Notes: a model not told the origin generated them from the sequence alone. A DNA stretch of 64,000 nt from Gemmatimonadota bacterium (GCA_003155795.1 PMEM01000004.1:124001-188000); one strand, 5' to 3'. Shown: positions 31,598 to 39,957, counted from the first letter of the stretch. A program made the numbers and translations.

Positions 31598-32062
31598 ATG
31601 CCTTTCAACTCTTCCGTCACGCAGTCTATCACCGCCGCGCTTACTCCTACCGGCAATACCCGCATCTTCGTGTACGGCACTCTCCGCGATGGACAGCGCA
31701 ATCATCAACAGCTTTCAGAGGCTCGCTTTATCGGTACTGGCGAGACCGTGTCACACTTTACACTCCGTGTCGACAATCTCCTCCCGTATCTCGATGCAAG
31801 CAATCCTCTCTACCCCGTTCGCGGGGAAGTCTATGAGGTTGATTCGTCTGGACTGCGGGCGATCGACCATCTTGAAGGCCATCCTCGCTGGTATCGACGT
31901 CGCGTCATCTCGATTCGGCTGGACAAGCGTCCCGGTGCTGCAGTGAAAGATGTCGTTGAGGCATTTGCTTACTTCCATTCGGATGCCCTGGGTCAGATTC
32001 ACCCAACTGGCGACTATACAGTTCCGATCACCACATCACTACCGAAAGAGGTAGCAGTATGA
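31598..32062 (+). CDS. Gamma-glutamylcyclotransferase (AIG2-like) protein
   Basis: The 154-residue protein has the GGCT signature FVYGTLRDG (Y26-G32). The catalytic-type Glu is E93 in IDHLEGHPRWYRRR, preceded by RGEVYEVD. Such enzymes cut gamma-glutamyl amide bonds by cyclising the glutamate. CGGAGA lies before the ATG. It overlaps the next gene by ATGA and is thereby coupled to the amidoligase two genes on; a bond-making and bond-breaking pair is the natural reading. Confidence 0.8.
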   Translation: MPFNSSVTQSITAALTPTGNTRIFVYGTLRDGQRNHQQLSEARFIGTGETVSHFTLRVDNLLPYLDASNPLYPVRGEVYEVDSSGLRAIDHLEGHPRWYRRRVISIRLDKRPGAAVKDVVEAFAYFHSDALGQIHPTGDYTVPITTSLPKEVAV

Positions 32063-32445
32063 CGGACCCAGTGCGCAAGCGAACACTCAAGTGGCGCGAC
32101 GGCCACGATAGAACTCCACTCGATGCAACATCTGAGGCGGAGCTCGTCGCTGTGATGCGCAAGCGATCACACTACGCCAACGTTGCGGACGACGCGGGAT
32201 ACATGCACGCGGTTGCGCGGCGCTTCCGTGAACTGGACGGAGTTACCGTTCGTTCCGACAGTCCTGCCAACTTTGTCGAGGATCTCGTCGCGGTCGGACA
32301 CATCGAAGCGGTATGGGTTGATGAAACCGGTGGCGAGACGCGCATTACGCCCGACGGATACAGACTCTCGCGCCTTCGCGCCAGCGGCATCCCTGTTCTG
32401 GATTCAGAGGATATGGATGCCGGGACACATGGTGGTGCCGTATGA
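32059..32445 (+). CDS. Hypothetical protein in amidoligase operon (128 aa)
   Basis: I recognise no family. The first 20 residues are basic (RKRTLKWRDGHDR). The remainder resembles a small winged-helix-like fold (AGYMHAVARRFRELDGVTV; IEAVWVDETGGETRITPDGYRL). It overlaps both neighbours by four bases (ATGA), which places it firmly in the operon. It could be a carrier or regulator. Confidence 0.6.
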   Translation: MTDPVRKRTLKWRDGHDRTPLDATSEAELVAVMRKRSHYANVADDAGYMHAVARRFRELDGVTVRSDSPANFVEDLVAVGHIEAVWVDETGGETRITPDGYRLSRLRASGIPVLDSEDMDAGTHGGAV

Positions 32446-34028
32446 CTGCGCCGATGTTCCCGACATCTTCAGCGGGATGGCTCGTCAACGGGACCGTTGA
32501 TCCTGCACTCGCGGAAAGACTTGATCATTCCGCTCTTGTTGCTTCAATGCGGAGCGTTATTGAACGGCCCGGCGGTTTCGCACCCGACGAGCGTCGCGCA
32601 GTTGCGCAGGTAATTCGTGCGCAGGGACGGTTCGCTGCCAGTGGGTTGATTACCCCACCCGCAGAGAACACTTTCGCGCCGTATCAGTTTTCGCCGGTAC
32701 TCAACGATCCTGCTGCATGCGAACGGATCGCAGTTGCGATCGAGCGTGGTCATGTAAATGATCTCGAGATTGTGAATGCTGTCCTCGCCTTTCCGCGTGC
32801 GGTAGCAGCTACCGACGCATTGACTGAGTCAGTTCGCATCCAGTTAGTACGGGACGCGCTGGGTGAGTCGCTGATAAGCGATGCGACCTTGGACGAGTTC
32901 GACGACATTGGCGCCGTCCCTCCGATCACGCCTGATCCCACTCCTTCGCGCGCAACGATCGTCCGTGAAGCATACGCGGCCGCCGTGAAGGCAGCGACTC
33001 AGGATCGGGAGTCAGTCGCGCCCTACGTTGGGGACTCTGCGATGAGCCACCGCACATTTGGGGTCGAACTCGAAGGGTTCTTGTACGGTGGTGAGCCTTT
33101 GGACCTGCAGGCGCGTCGCGCGCGACGGGAACTCGACGCCGCGGGCCTCCTCGAGTGGGGGGTTGGTGTTGACTCGACAGTGATTGACGATTCGCGCCAG
33201 GAGCGGACTGGACTTGAGGTAAGGTCGCCAGTGCTTCGGGGTGACGATGGATTGGCCGAGTGCATCCGTGCGGTCCAGGCATTGAGTCGCGCGGGATTCG
33301 TGACCAACGATTCGTGTGGGATCCATGTACACATCGGGGTCACGTCTGAGTCGTTGGCTGAAATGAAGACCATGGCCGCGACACTGACCGCGCAGGAGCT
33401 GAGTCTTGATGCTTTCACCACTCCACAACGGAGAGGCGAGGGTAGCCGGTATGCGATGCCAGCCGGAGTGACGCGCGAATACATCGGCGTATCCGAGCGT
33501 GGGAAGACGTTGATGGGACCAACCCCGGATATCACGCCGGAGAGTCTTGGAGATCGGTTGGTTGCGGCGCAGACGTTCCGCGGCGTCTTGGACACTCTCA
33601 ACGTGAACGGTGACGAAACCCGTTTCCACAAGATCAATTACCGCTCGATTATGAAGCGTGGTACGGTGGAGTTCAGAGGCCGCGACGCATATCTGTCCAC
33701 ACCGCAGGAATTGTCTGACTACATCCGCCTCTGCGATAGGCTGGTGGACCGCGCGATGGATGGAGAATGTGTCCTGCCGGTTCAGCGCGAGCGGTTTGCA
33801 GCTTTCGCTGGAGCAATCACTCTCGCTCGTGCGGCAGCGTATCCAGGTGCTGCAACCGATTCCGTCCGCGTAGCTGACAGCGGGTCGTCAATGACGGATG
33901 CCTTAGCACGTTTGGCGAACGCGAGAGTCCATGACATAGCGAAGTTGCCTATCCCGGCATCACTGGTTGTCCTGGATAACGGGAAGGATGGAGAAGTAGA
34001 AATCCACCCTCCGCAGGCAGGACGGTAA
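32442..34028 (+). CDS. Amidoligase-family enzyme (glutamine-synthetase-like fold)
   Basis: The 528-residue protein carries the amidoligase-family core from about residue 200. It has FGVELEG at 206-212 with two acidic metal/ATP ligands, GIHVHIG at 293-299, and GTVEFR at 407-412, the equivalents of the glutamine-synthetase-type active-site strands. Family members join amino groups to gamma-glutamyl-type carboxylates and often occur beside AIG2-like cyclotransferases, as here. About 200 N-terminal residues are of unknown type. Confidence 0.75.
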   Translation: MTAPMFPTSSAGWLVNGTVDPALAERLDHSALVASMRSVIERPGGFAPDERRAVAQVIRAQGRFAASGLITPPAENTFAPYQFSPVLNDPAACERIAVAIERGHVNDLEIVNAVLAFPRAVAATDALTESVRIQLVRDALGESLISDATLDEFDDIGAVPPITPDPTPSRATIVREAYAAAVKAATQDRESVAPYVGDSAMSHRTFGVELEGFLYGGEPLDLQARRARRELDAAGLLEWGVGVDSTVIDDSRQERTGLEVRSPVLRGDDGLAECIRAVQALSRAGFVTNDSCGIHVHIGVTSESLAEMKTMAATLTAQELSLDAFTTPQRRGEGSRYAMPAGVTREYIGVSERGKTLMGPTPDITPESLGDRLVAAQTFRGVLDTLNVNGDETRFHKINYRSIMKRGTVEFRGRDAYLSTPQELSDYIRLCDRLVDRAMDGECVLPVQRERFAAFAGAITLARAAAYPGAATDSVRVADSGSSMTDALARLANARVHDIAKLPIPASLVVLDNGKDGEVEIHPPQAGR

Positions 34029-34072
34029 AATCGTGTCGGCTAACTCAACCCTCTCACCAGCGGGCGACTACA

Positions 34073-34084
34073 GCGCGGGTGCAT
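34073..34084 (+). promoter_or_regulatory. Motif 1 (GCGCGGGTGCAT)
   Basis: An exact consensus copy ends 44 nt before the Gp157 gene at 34129. Confidence 0.7.
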
Positions 34085-34128
34085 TCCTTCACATCTGATA
34101 CTGTTTCCCTTTCACAGGATGTGAAGCA

Positions 34129-34779
34129 ATGCCAACGATTTTCTCTCTCGCTGATTTCCAGAGCGACATCGACGTAGCACTTATTGAGAGTTGCGGCGAT
34201 GTCACGCCCGCAATACAGGCAATGCTCGACGTCCATGAGAAGTTGGAGTCGGACAAGATCGATGCGTATGGGATCGTGTACCGCGACCACATGGACAGGG
34301 CAGCATCGTGCAGGAAATTGGCCGAGGAGTTAGAGGCTCGTGCTAAACAGCATGAGGCAACAGCCGATGGTCGCCGCCGACTGATGCAGTGGTACATGGA
34401 GCGTCGCGGTATGCGCGAACTCTCCGGCTCCTTTGCGCGATTCTCGATTGCAAAGAACGGCGGTAACCAAAAAATCGAGTTGAAAGTCCCGGAGGCCGAT
34501 GTCCCCGACTCGTTTCGGAAGCCACTTCCAGCGCAGCCGACGCGGGGTGATGTGGATACCAACGCGATCCGCGCGGCTATCGCCGCTGGAAGCGAGGAAG
34601 CCGCTGCAATTGCGATACTTCTTCCGCGTACTGAACGCGTAGATATTTCTTTCGGCCCACGGAAGCGCAATGCTGAAAAGCCGGAGGTCGCAGTCAACCT
34701 TTCGGTGCTCGACGGTCAGGTTGGCCCCACTGTTGAGCCAGTAGCGGAACCATCCGTTGCTGAACCGATCGCAGCGTAG
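34129..34779 (+). CDS. Siphovirus Gp157-family protein
   Basis: The 216-residue protein follows the Gp157 pattern. There is an N-terminal coiled coil with repeated ExxxKxxxY spacing (about 30-90). A beta segment follows: GSFARFSIAKNGGNQKIELKV, then ADVPDSFRKP and a TNAIRAAIAAG helix. The family comes from phages and has been linked to phage resistance. A Pro/Val/Glu-rich tail is extra. An AGGATG-type site lies upstream. Confidence 0.75.
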   Translation: MPTIFSLADFQSDIDVALIESCGDVTPAIQAMLDVHEKLESDKIDAYGIVYRDHMDRAASCRKLAEELEARAKQHEATADGRRRLMQWYMERRGMRELSGSFARFSIAKNGGNQKIELKVPEADVPDSFRKPLPAQPTRGDVDTNAIRAAIAAGSEEAAAIAILLPRTERVDISFGPRKRNAEKPEVAVNLSVLDGQVGPTVEPVAEPSVAEPIAA

Positions 34780-34789
34780 TGCCCCTCCA

Positions 34790-35698
34790 ATGTCCACCGC
34801 TCTCGCTGATGCACCACTTTGTGGACCGGAATGGTCCACACGGTGCGCGTCATCTACAACGGCGGAATGCCGGTGTCGGTGCGGTGGTGCCAATCACGGC
34901 ACCGCCGTCACGCGGACGCCCAACATCCAGCTCGCACTCGATGTTGACGGAGGGCGGCGGATCTCACTGATGACAAAGAGTCGCGTAGCTGCGTCGGCAC
35001 TCACCGATCCAGGGAAAGCAATTCGGGCCGCTCCTATCACCGGTCGGTCTGTTCCAGCCAAGTGGCCTGATCAGGAAAGCGCACCAATACACATCGCGTT
35101 CTACGGCGAGGCGCCTGGTCGTTACGGTGCTGACCGAACCCTTTGCCCATTCTGGGGAGACAAGGTCGCCAGGGTACTCTACCGCGCACTACGCGGAGCA
35201 GGGGTCGCATCGTGGGAGGGCGGTAGTGAAGTCCTCGGCCTGCTTGGGATGGAGCTCGTGGAACGAGGGCTCATCCCGACATTCAACGGCATCATGCTGT
35301 CGAATGCGTTTGATCGTTGTCCTGCAGCCAGCCCAACCCGGATACGTCCGCCTTCTAAGGCTGAACTCAACAGCAACGAGAACCAGACGCGCGTGCTCGG
35401 GGAGTTGCGGGCTGCGCAAGCGCGTGGATGTAGAACGATTATCGCCCTGGGGAAGGTCGCGGGTGACATGCTCGGGCACCTCACTAAAGCCGAACTGTCC
35501 CAGGCTGATCAGCCAAAGATGGAAGTGATCGTTCGGCCGCACCCATCCGCATTGGGACTTATGCAATCCAACCGCCATCGTGCACCTGGCTACAAGCTTG
35601 TGGAACTCGAGGATGATTGGGTAAACACGACTGTTGCCATCATTCGCTCGGTGCTCGCGCGGGCGCAAGACAGAGCAACCACCACAACCATCGTTTAG
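34790..35698 (+). CDS. Uracil-DNA-glycosylase-superfamily protein
   Basis: The 302-residue protein has a UDG-fold signature: FYGEAPGRYGADRTLCPFWGDKVARVLYRAL (about 104-134), with the GxAPG and PFxGD motifs. IIALGKVAGDML follows near 225, and a late RPHPSA motif corresponds to the Leu/His loop. The N-terminus carries CRCRCGGANHG, a small Cys/His cluster not part of the core. Whether it excises uracil or recognises another base is not visible. The last codons hold the next motif 1. Confidence 0.7.
   Translation: MSTALADAPLCGPEWSTRCASSTTAECRCRCGGANHGTAVTRTPNIQLALDVDGGRRISLMTKSRVAASALTDPGKAIRAAPITGRSVPAKWPDQESAPIHIAFYGEAPGRYGADRTLCPFWGDKVARVLYRALRGAGVASWEGGSEVLGLLGMELVERGLIPTFNGIMLSNAFDRCPAASPTRIRPPSKAELNSNENQTRVLGELRAAQARGCRTIIALGKVAGDMLGHLTKAELSQADQPKMEVIVRPHPSALGLMQSNRHRAPGYKLVELEDDWVNTTVAIIRSVLARAQDRATTTTIV
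35657..35668 (+). promoter_or_regulatory. Motif 1 (GCGCGGGCGCAA)
   Basis: The copy lies inside the 3' end of the UDG-like gene and ends 63 nt before the GTG at 35732. Confidence 0.5.
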
Positions 35699-35731
35699 GC
35701 GCAAACCCGTCTTTCTCAAATAGGAGCACCT

Positions 35732-36082
35732 GTGTCCACACAATCCGCCACTCCAACACCGCCAGTCGTGAGTGCGTTCCGCGCGGCTTACGCCGCCGGC
35801 AAGGAAATGCCGCGAACGGGTGTTGCGTTACCGCCATCGTGGAATGACGAGGCGCGCGAGCTGTTCGAGGAACGTGCTGCGTTACTTGAATACGGTGCAG
35901 GGCACACTCGAGAGGAGGCGGAGCAGCAAGCGTTAACCGACGTCTGCCTTACACTCGGCGTTGACGGATTGCCGAAGGCCCAACCATCAAAGCCCGCTCA
36001 ACTCGAAGACGACGGACTCACAGATCTCTTTGGGGATGTGCTCCCGAGCGTGGCGACTGACGCAATTGCGTCCGGGCATTAA
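35732..36082 (+). CDS. Hypothetical protein (116 aa)
   Basis: I recognise no family. GTG start with AGGAG seven bases upstream. The helical segment EARELFEERAALLEYGAGHTREEAEQQALTD (in part) resembles helices of small phage proteins. The acidic C-terminus is probably flexible. Confidence 0.6.
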   Translation: MSTQSATPTPPVVSAFRAAYAAGKEMPRTGVALPPSWNDEARELFEERAALLEYGAGHTREEAEQQALTDVCLTLGVDGLPKAQPSKPAQLEDDGLTDLFGDVLPSVATDAIASGH

Positions 36083-36084
36083 CG

Positions 36085-36228
36085 ATGAGCCTGCCGCCGT
36101 TCGTGCTCGATGTTGCGCTATTCCTCCTGGCGGCATTTGCAATTCGTCGAATGATGGGATGCGTGATGCGGCTGGCGGTGTTCGTCGTAGTCATTCTGTT
36201 GGTGTTGTATCTCCCTCAAATCCACTAG
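36085..36228 (+). CDS. Small membrane protein (47 aa)
   Basis: A short open frame directly follows the previous stop. Two hydrophobic stretches (VLDVALFLLAAFAI, then LAVFVVVILLVLYL) flank a basic RRMMGCVMR loop, suggesting two membrane passes with a positive turn. Function is unknown. Confidence 0.5.
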   Translation: MSLPPFVLDVALFLLAAFAIRRMMGCVMRLAVFVVVILLVLYLPQIH

Positions 36229-36254
36229 GCGAGTAGCCGCAGACCAGAGGAGCA

Positions 36255-36521
36255 ATGGCCAAGTCAGCAGATGAGACGCTTCTGCGGTTGCGGTACTTTG
36301 CGCGTGGCGGGCGGGTTGACGCCGGAAAGCAATCTGTTGTGCGCGACGACATGCGTGCGGTATTGGATCGTATCGATTCACTTCGAGTCGCACTAAAGGG
36401 CTGTGGTCAATTGCAGCAGATCGGGTGGGTATGTGGCCCAGAAAGCCTCTGCTGGAAGTGCGAAACAAAAAACAGGAACGCTACTTCCATGCTTGTTACT
36501 GGAATTCAGGGTGAGGAATAA
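36255..36521 (+). CDS. Hypothetical small protein with Cys pairs (88 aa)
   Basis: A helical N-terminal half is followed by WVCGPESLCWKC, a likely metal site. GAGGAG precedes the ATG. It overlaps the next gene. No family is recognised. Confidence 0.5.
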   Translation: MAKSADETLLRLRYFARGGRVDAGKQSVVRDDMRAVLDRIDSLRVALKGCGQLQQIGWVCGPESLCWKCETKNRNATSMLVTGIQGEE

Positions 36522-36774
36522 CACCAGGGCTCGCAGTCTCGTTGCTGTTGAGTTCGATGGCCTCGTGGAAGTACATCTACCACCGATCAGCGCTGGTGCA
36601 TATGCAACTCTGTGTGGGATGGACGGCGACGACGAATGGAACGGACAGAAGCCGGCAGTACTACCCCATAATCCCAAAGTGACGTGCGCTCACTGCATTG
36701 GCATCTGGCGCGCCGCGCGGGCGTATGGACCGAAGTATATCGATACCCAGCACCTGGAGAAGGATCATGAGTGA
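36511..36774 (+). CDS. Hypothetical small protein (87 aa)
   Basis: GTG 36511 overlaps the previous stop. The protein ends with VTCAHCIGIWRAARAYG, reminiscent of C-terminal zinc-site helices in small phage proteins. An exact motif 1 copy (36590-36601) lies within it. No family is recognised. Confidence 0.5.
   Translation: MRNNTRARSLVAVEFDGLVEVHLPPISAGAYATLCGMDGDDEWNGQKPAVLPHNPKVTCAHCIGIWRAARAYGPKYIDTQHLEKDHE
36590..36601 (+). promoter_or_regulatory. Motif 1 (GCGCTGGTGCAT), intragenic
   Basis: This is the only well-matched copy far inside a gene; no start codon follows at a typical distance in a convincing frame. It may be a chance match or an internal promoter for 36767. Confidence 0.3.
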
Positions 36775-37315
36775 GACGAGTCAAAAGTCGAGTAACTCAT
36801 ACCAACTGGCTGAGCGGATTGCAACGGATCTCGGAATTTACGGTCCGGAACTTCACCCGTCGCGTCATGCAGAGAAGATCTACGCCGCCTTCACGGCTCT
36901 ACGTTCTCAACTGACAATCGCAGAGCACGAGTTGAATGCAATGCGTCCTGTTGTGGACTCAAGCCGCAGATGGTACTACGGTGCTAGTGAGCATAACCTC
37001 GGCGTCACTGTTCCGATGTACGAGAACCTTATGTCACCAGAGCCGCTCGTGATTCAGTCGGAAAGCGCGTCCGCAGGAGATGCGACGAAGAAGGAAGAGT
37101 TGATGGACGAGAAACTACGTGAAGGGTGGACGTGGCTGACCAATTCCAATAAATGGCACTACTTCCGCGACGGACGCTCGCTATGCGGCAAGTTCGGACT
37201 ATTTCCGACGATGAACGGCGATTTCGAGGACGGATCGGGCGTGGATGATGAGGTGAAGTGTTCTGGCTGCAAAGCGAAACTTGTGCGTGAGAATGCACGG
37301 AAGGCGCATGCCTAA
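36767..37315 (+). CDS. Hypothetical protein with C-terminal Cys pair (182 aa)
   Basis: I recognise no family. The C-terminal part WTWLTNSNKWHYFRDGRSLCGKFGLF followed by EVKCSGCKAKL looks like a zinc-binding domain found in many small phage proteins (Trp/His plus CxxC). The N-terminal half is helical. It is coupled to its upstream neighbour by overlap. Confidence 0.6.
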   Translation: MSETSQKSSNSYQLAERIATDLGIYGPELHPSRHAEKIYAAFTALRSQLTIAEHELNAMRPVVDSSRRWYYGASEHNLGVTVPMYENLMSPEPLVIQSESASAGDATKKEELMDEKLREGWTWLTNSNKWHYFRDGRSLCGKFGLFPTMNGDFEDGSGVDDEVKCSGCKAKLVRENARKAHA

Positions 37316-37337
37316 TAACACATCTATGGGGAAACGA

Positions 37338-37529
37338 ATGGCCAAGACCGCAGTCGAGGATTGCCGTGAGCTGTTCCCGCTTCGGGACAGGATAATGGAT
37401 GCAGTCGCGGAGATCATGAAAGATCGTCCGTATAACGGCAGCTTTGGAATAGGCGTGCGTCGCATGCCGAAGGGAGTCGTGTACAAGGATGAGACCAACC
37501 CCGGATCCGTTGAGGACAACGGTGGTTGA
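37338..37529 (+). CDS. Hypothetical small protein (63 aa)
   Basis: ATG 37338 has GGGGA five bases upstream; ATG 37308 is an alternative. The helical N-terminus (LRDRIMDAVAEIMKD) is followed by a polar tail. No family is recognised. It overlaps the next gene. Confidence 0.45.
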   Translation: MAKTAVEDCRELFPLRDRIMDAVAEIMKDRPYNGSFGIGVRRMPKGVVYKDETNPGSVEDNGG

Positions 37530-37839
37530 GCCTGGTATCGTCGAAGGCGCGCGGCTCGATCTACTTCGGATGCTGGCATGCATGGATGACTTTGCGCGCG
37601 ACAAAGGTCCTCACTTCCCAAAGTTCTTCCCTTTGTTCGAGGATGAATGGGACCACAGTGACGATGACATCCTCTTGGCGGCACGGGAAGCCAGGGCGCT
37701 CGGGCAGGTTGAGTTCTACGCCGAGTCTGAGATGGCAAAGATTACACCCTATGGATACGCTTTCATCAGAGCGCATGATGTAATCACCGCTTCTGCTTGC
37801 GGAGTTCAGAGCGACACCACGCAGCAGCACGGCAGCTAA
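37522..37839 (+). CDS. Hypothetical protein (105 aa)
   Basis: GTG 37522 overlaps the previous stop and has GAGG upstream. The sequence, with a LLRMLACMDDFARD helix, a DDDILLAAREARALGQVEFY helix-strand unit and a final ITPYGYAFI strand, resembles a small winged-helix protein. This is a structural impression only. Confidence 0.5.
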   Translation: MVEPGIVEGARLDLLRMLACMDDFARDKGPHFPKFFPLFEDEWDHSDDDILLAAREARALGQVEFYAESEMAKITPYGYAFIRAHDVITASACGVQSDTTQQHGS

Positions 37840-37884
37840 TAGGCACTGTCAATATTGATCGGGACAGTCGAGCGGTAGCTTCTC

Positions 37885-37896
37885 GCGCGAGCGCAT
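37885..37896 (+). promoter_or_regulatory. Motif 1 (GCGCGAGCGCAT)
   Basis: The element ends 35 nt before the gene at 37932. Confidence 0.65.
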
Positions 37897-37931
37897 TTCG
37901 GAGCAGTTCCACCTCTCAATACGAGGCTCCG

Positions 37932-38513
37932 ATGCGCAGTAACCCAGCCGATCAGACTCCCCCCACCACACCGAAGCGAACAAGCCCACCGGTTGACCCC
38001 AAAGGCCGTGTGAAGCTCACAGCTTACCACGAACACAAGGGACTCTCGGAAGAGACTATTGCGTTCGACTGTTCAATCACGCTCGACGGAAAGAAAGTGG
38101 CAGCCGCCACGAACACTGGCCAAGGTGGACCGAATCGGTACCATTTCTTTTCGCGGGATGCAGAGGCAACGGTTACGCGTCTCGCCGCTGAGTGGGCGCG
38201 CGATACAGGTCGCCGAACGTTCGAGACGCTCGATGCGTTTCTCAGCTACATCTCCACCGGGATGTCTGATCAGAAGATCGCGCGTTCGTTGTTCAGACGC
38301 GCATCCAAGGTTGATCCGGCCTATGCCGGAGTCGTCGTTGTGGAGAAGGATCCGCTAACACTCACGCGCCCAGAGGGCGGTGACGTGATCGTCGACTTTC
38401 TCGCCCACGAATACATCCTCGTGCGGAGCATCGACGATGTGACGACTCTCGCAGTGGCGAAGGGTGCTGGGGCATGGTGCTTCCATGTGCTTCCTGCTGA
38501 AACCCTCAAATAA
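37932..38513 (+). CDS. Hypothetical mobile-element protein (193 aa)
   Basis: The pattern LTAYHEHKGLSEETIAFDCSITLDGKKVAAATNTGQGGPNRYHF, cited here by its parts, is familiar from phage and plasmid proteins of unknown function: a short strand, then a GLSEE turn and a GxGGPN loop. The C-terminal half ends in a beta hairpin. No enzymatic motif is seen. Confidence 0.6.
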   Translation: MRSNPADQTPPTTPKRTSPPVDPKGRVKLTAYHEHKGLSEETIAFDCSITLDGKKVAAATNTGQGGPNRYHFFSRDAEATVTRLAAEWARDTGRRTFETLDAFLSYISTGMSDQKIARSLFRRASKVDPAYAGVVVVEKDPLTLTRPEGGDVIVDFLAHEYILVRSIDDVTTLAVAKGAGAWCFHVLPAETLK

Positions 38514-38528
38514 CCCGTTTCGACCCGC

Positions 38529-38589
38529 GCCCAGGCTTTCACCCCCCCCGAACCACAGTGGTACCGAAAGGGGGTGGTAGAACCTGGGC
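38529..38589 (+). terminator. Large imperfect hairpin
   Basis: GCCCAGG (38529-38535) pairs with CCTGGGC (38583-38589), and an inner CACCCCC/GGGGGTG stem extends it. It lies between 37932-38513 and the next operon; terminator or processing structure. Confidence 0.5.
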
Positions 38590-38670
38590 TGGTAGTGCCG
38601 TCTGTAAATGAGGGCATTCCTCGCCGTGCGATTTGTTCGGCGGGGCTCAGCCCAACAACAATGAGAGCGC

Positions 38671-39219
38671 ATGCCAATTCCAGAGAACATGCCACGCGAT
38701 GTACGACCACAAAGATTGAGCGTAGATCGACTTTTGAAGCTCGCGAAACGAACGGTCTACTTCCCGTACGATTATCAGAGCACTTCCGGCCGTCATTACA
38801 AGAGCGATGTTCGAGCCGCTCTGGCCCATGGGCTTGCAGTCGAACTCGAGCGCGAGCAGCAAGAGCGACAGCACGAGATGGAGATGACGACGTTGCAGCA
38901 GGAGATCGCAACGCTCACCGCAACCCTCGAAGCTGCACGAGGCCCCATGAATGCGGCACGGATCAGTGATGCAGGAATCAGTGACCCGACGTTGGACGAA
39001 GCTGCCGAAAACGTTGCACGAGTCACTGATACAGAACTTCCGGTGCGACAGGAGAGCAGCGGCCCGATCTCAGAGGCGGCAGCTATTGAGCGCCTACGCA
39101 GGATCGCGCAGTCCGAGGTTGAAGACGATGAGTTCGCCAAGGAAGACATGGCGGGATTGGAAGACGACGGGATTCTGAACAACGACTCGCATTTGCCGGA
39201 CGGAGGAAACACTCGATGA
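38671..39219 (+). CDS. Hypothetical coiled-coil protein (182 aa)
   Basis: The central 60 residues (ELEREQQERQHEMEMTTLQQ and onward) form a clear coiled coil; the C-terminus is acidic. No family is recognised. No motif 1 is visible upstream. It overlaps the next gene by ATGA. Confidence 0.6.
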   Translation: MPIPENMPRDVRPQRLSVDRLLKLAKRTVYFPYDYQSTSGRHYKSDVRAALAHGLAVELEREQQERQHEMEMTTLQQEIATLTATLEAARGPMNAARISDAGISDPTLDEAAENVARVTDTELPVRQESSGPISEAAAIERLRRIAQSEVEDDEFAKEDMAGLEDDGILNNDSHLPDGGNTR

Positions 39220-39707
39220 CACAGCACTCTACAACTGGACGCTCGAGCGGTAACAACATCTCTCGATATTCCGCGCTGGAGCCGGCTTCGCCGGAAACGC
39301 AGTCAATCAGAACGCTGGTCGCAGAGCAGATTAACGGCCCACTCCCTGGCGGGCGGCCTTTGACTGATGATGAAATCGATCGGTTGCTCATGGGGATAGC
39401 CGAAGTTGATGGCGTTTCGGATGAGCGGTTCACCGCGGGGGATTATGCGATCGACGATGAGCCTGATGCAGTCGCGAAGTGTCCGAGCCTGGATGAACTC
39501 CGCGATATCGCCGCGGCAGCCGAGCGCGAGGATCTGACGCCAGATGAGATTGCGGCGCACTCACGCCTGCTTTGGAATGCGATCGCGTACTTCCAGCGAC
39601 GGGCGCGCGACTATGACGAGGCGACGAAGAGAGAGGCTCGGGAGCGTGAGGTCCTGCGGACAATTCGCGACGGCCTCAAGAGCCAGGTAGATGAGTTAGC
39701 GGCCTGA
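39216..39707 (+). CDS. Hypothetical protein (163 aa)
   Basis: The protein is acidic and helical, with a C-terminal coiled-coil-like segment (RARDYDEATKREAREREVL). Coupled to the preceding coiled-coil gene, so the two may form a complex. A good terminator follows. No family is recognised. Confidence 0.6.
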   Translation: MTQHSTTGRSSGNNISRYSALEPASPETQSIRTLVAEQINGPLPGGRPLTDDEIDRLLMGIAEVDGVSDERFTAGDYAIDDEPDAVAKCPSLDELRDIAAAAEREDLTPDEIAAHSRLLWNAIAYFQRRARDYDEATKREAREREVLRTIRDGLKSQVDELAA

Positions 39708-39735
39708 CCGAGTCCTGTGGTTCCGTGGCGCACCG

Positions 39736-39770
39736 AACGGGCAGCCTTCAATGGTTGCCCGTTTCGTGTT
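39736..39770 (+). terminator. Rho-independent terminator
   Basis: An 11-bp stem AACGGGCAGCC/GGTTGCCCGTT (39736-39746 with 39753-39763, one wobble) is followed by TCGTGTTT. Confidence 0.8.
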
Positions 39771-39799
39771 TCCGGGAGAATCGAGCCCGGCGGACGACC

Positions 39800-39811
39800 G
39801 CGCAGGTGCAA
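39800..39811 (+). promoter_or_regulatory. Motif 1 (GCGCAGGTGCAA), leaderless position
   Basis: The element ends 8 nt before the ATG of a 26-codon open frame at 39820 and 146 nt before the annotated gene at 39958. Confidence 0.5.
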
Positions 39812-39819
39812 ATGGGCTT

Positions 39820-39900
39820 ATGACCAGATCACTCAACCACGTGCTCCCAGAGCCAAAACATCACGAGGCCGACATGCATCCGCAGTCGAATAGCGCTTAG
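39820..39900 (+). CDS. Possible leaderless micro-protein (26 aa)
   Basis: A 26-codon open frame, rich in His and Pro (VLPEPKHHEADMHPQ), starts exactly 8 nt after motif 1, the same spacing as the other five leaderless genes. It could be a functional small protein or a regulatory upstream frame for 39958. Confidence 0.35.
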   Translation: MTRSLNHVLPEPKHHEADMHPQSNSA

Positions 39901-39957
39901 CGCACCGCGGGCGGCGGCGCCATCCGGTGTAGTCGCTCGCACTTCCCAGGAGATCCT

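Noticed and set aside
32442-34028. Portal or structural phage protein for the amidoligase gene
   Set aside because: Position among phage-like genes suggested it, but the VELEG, HVHIG and TVEFR strands in this order are specific to the amidoligase family.
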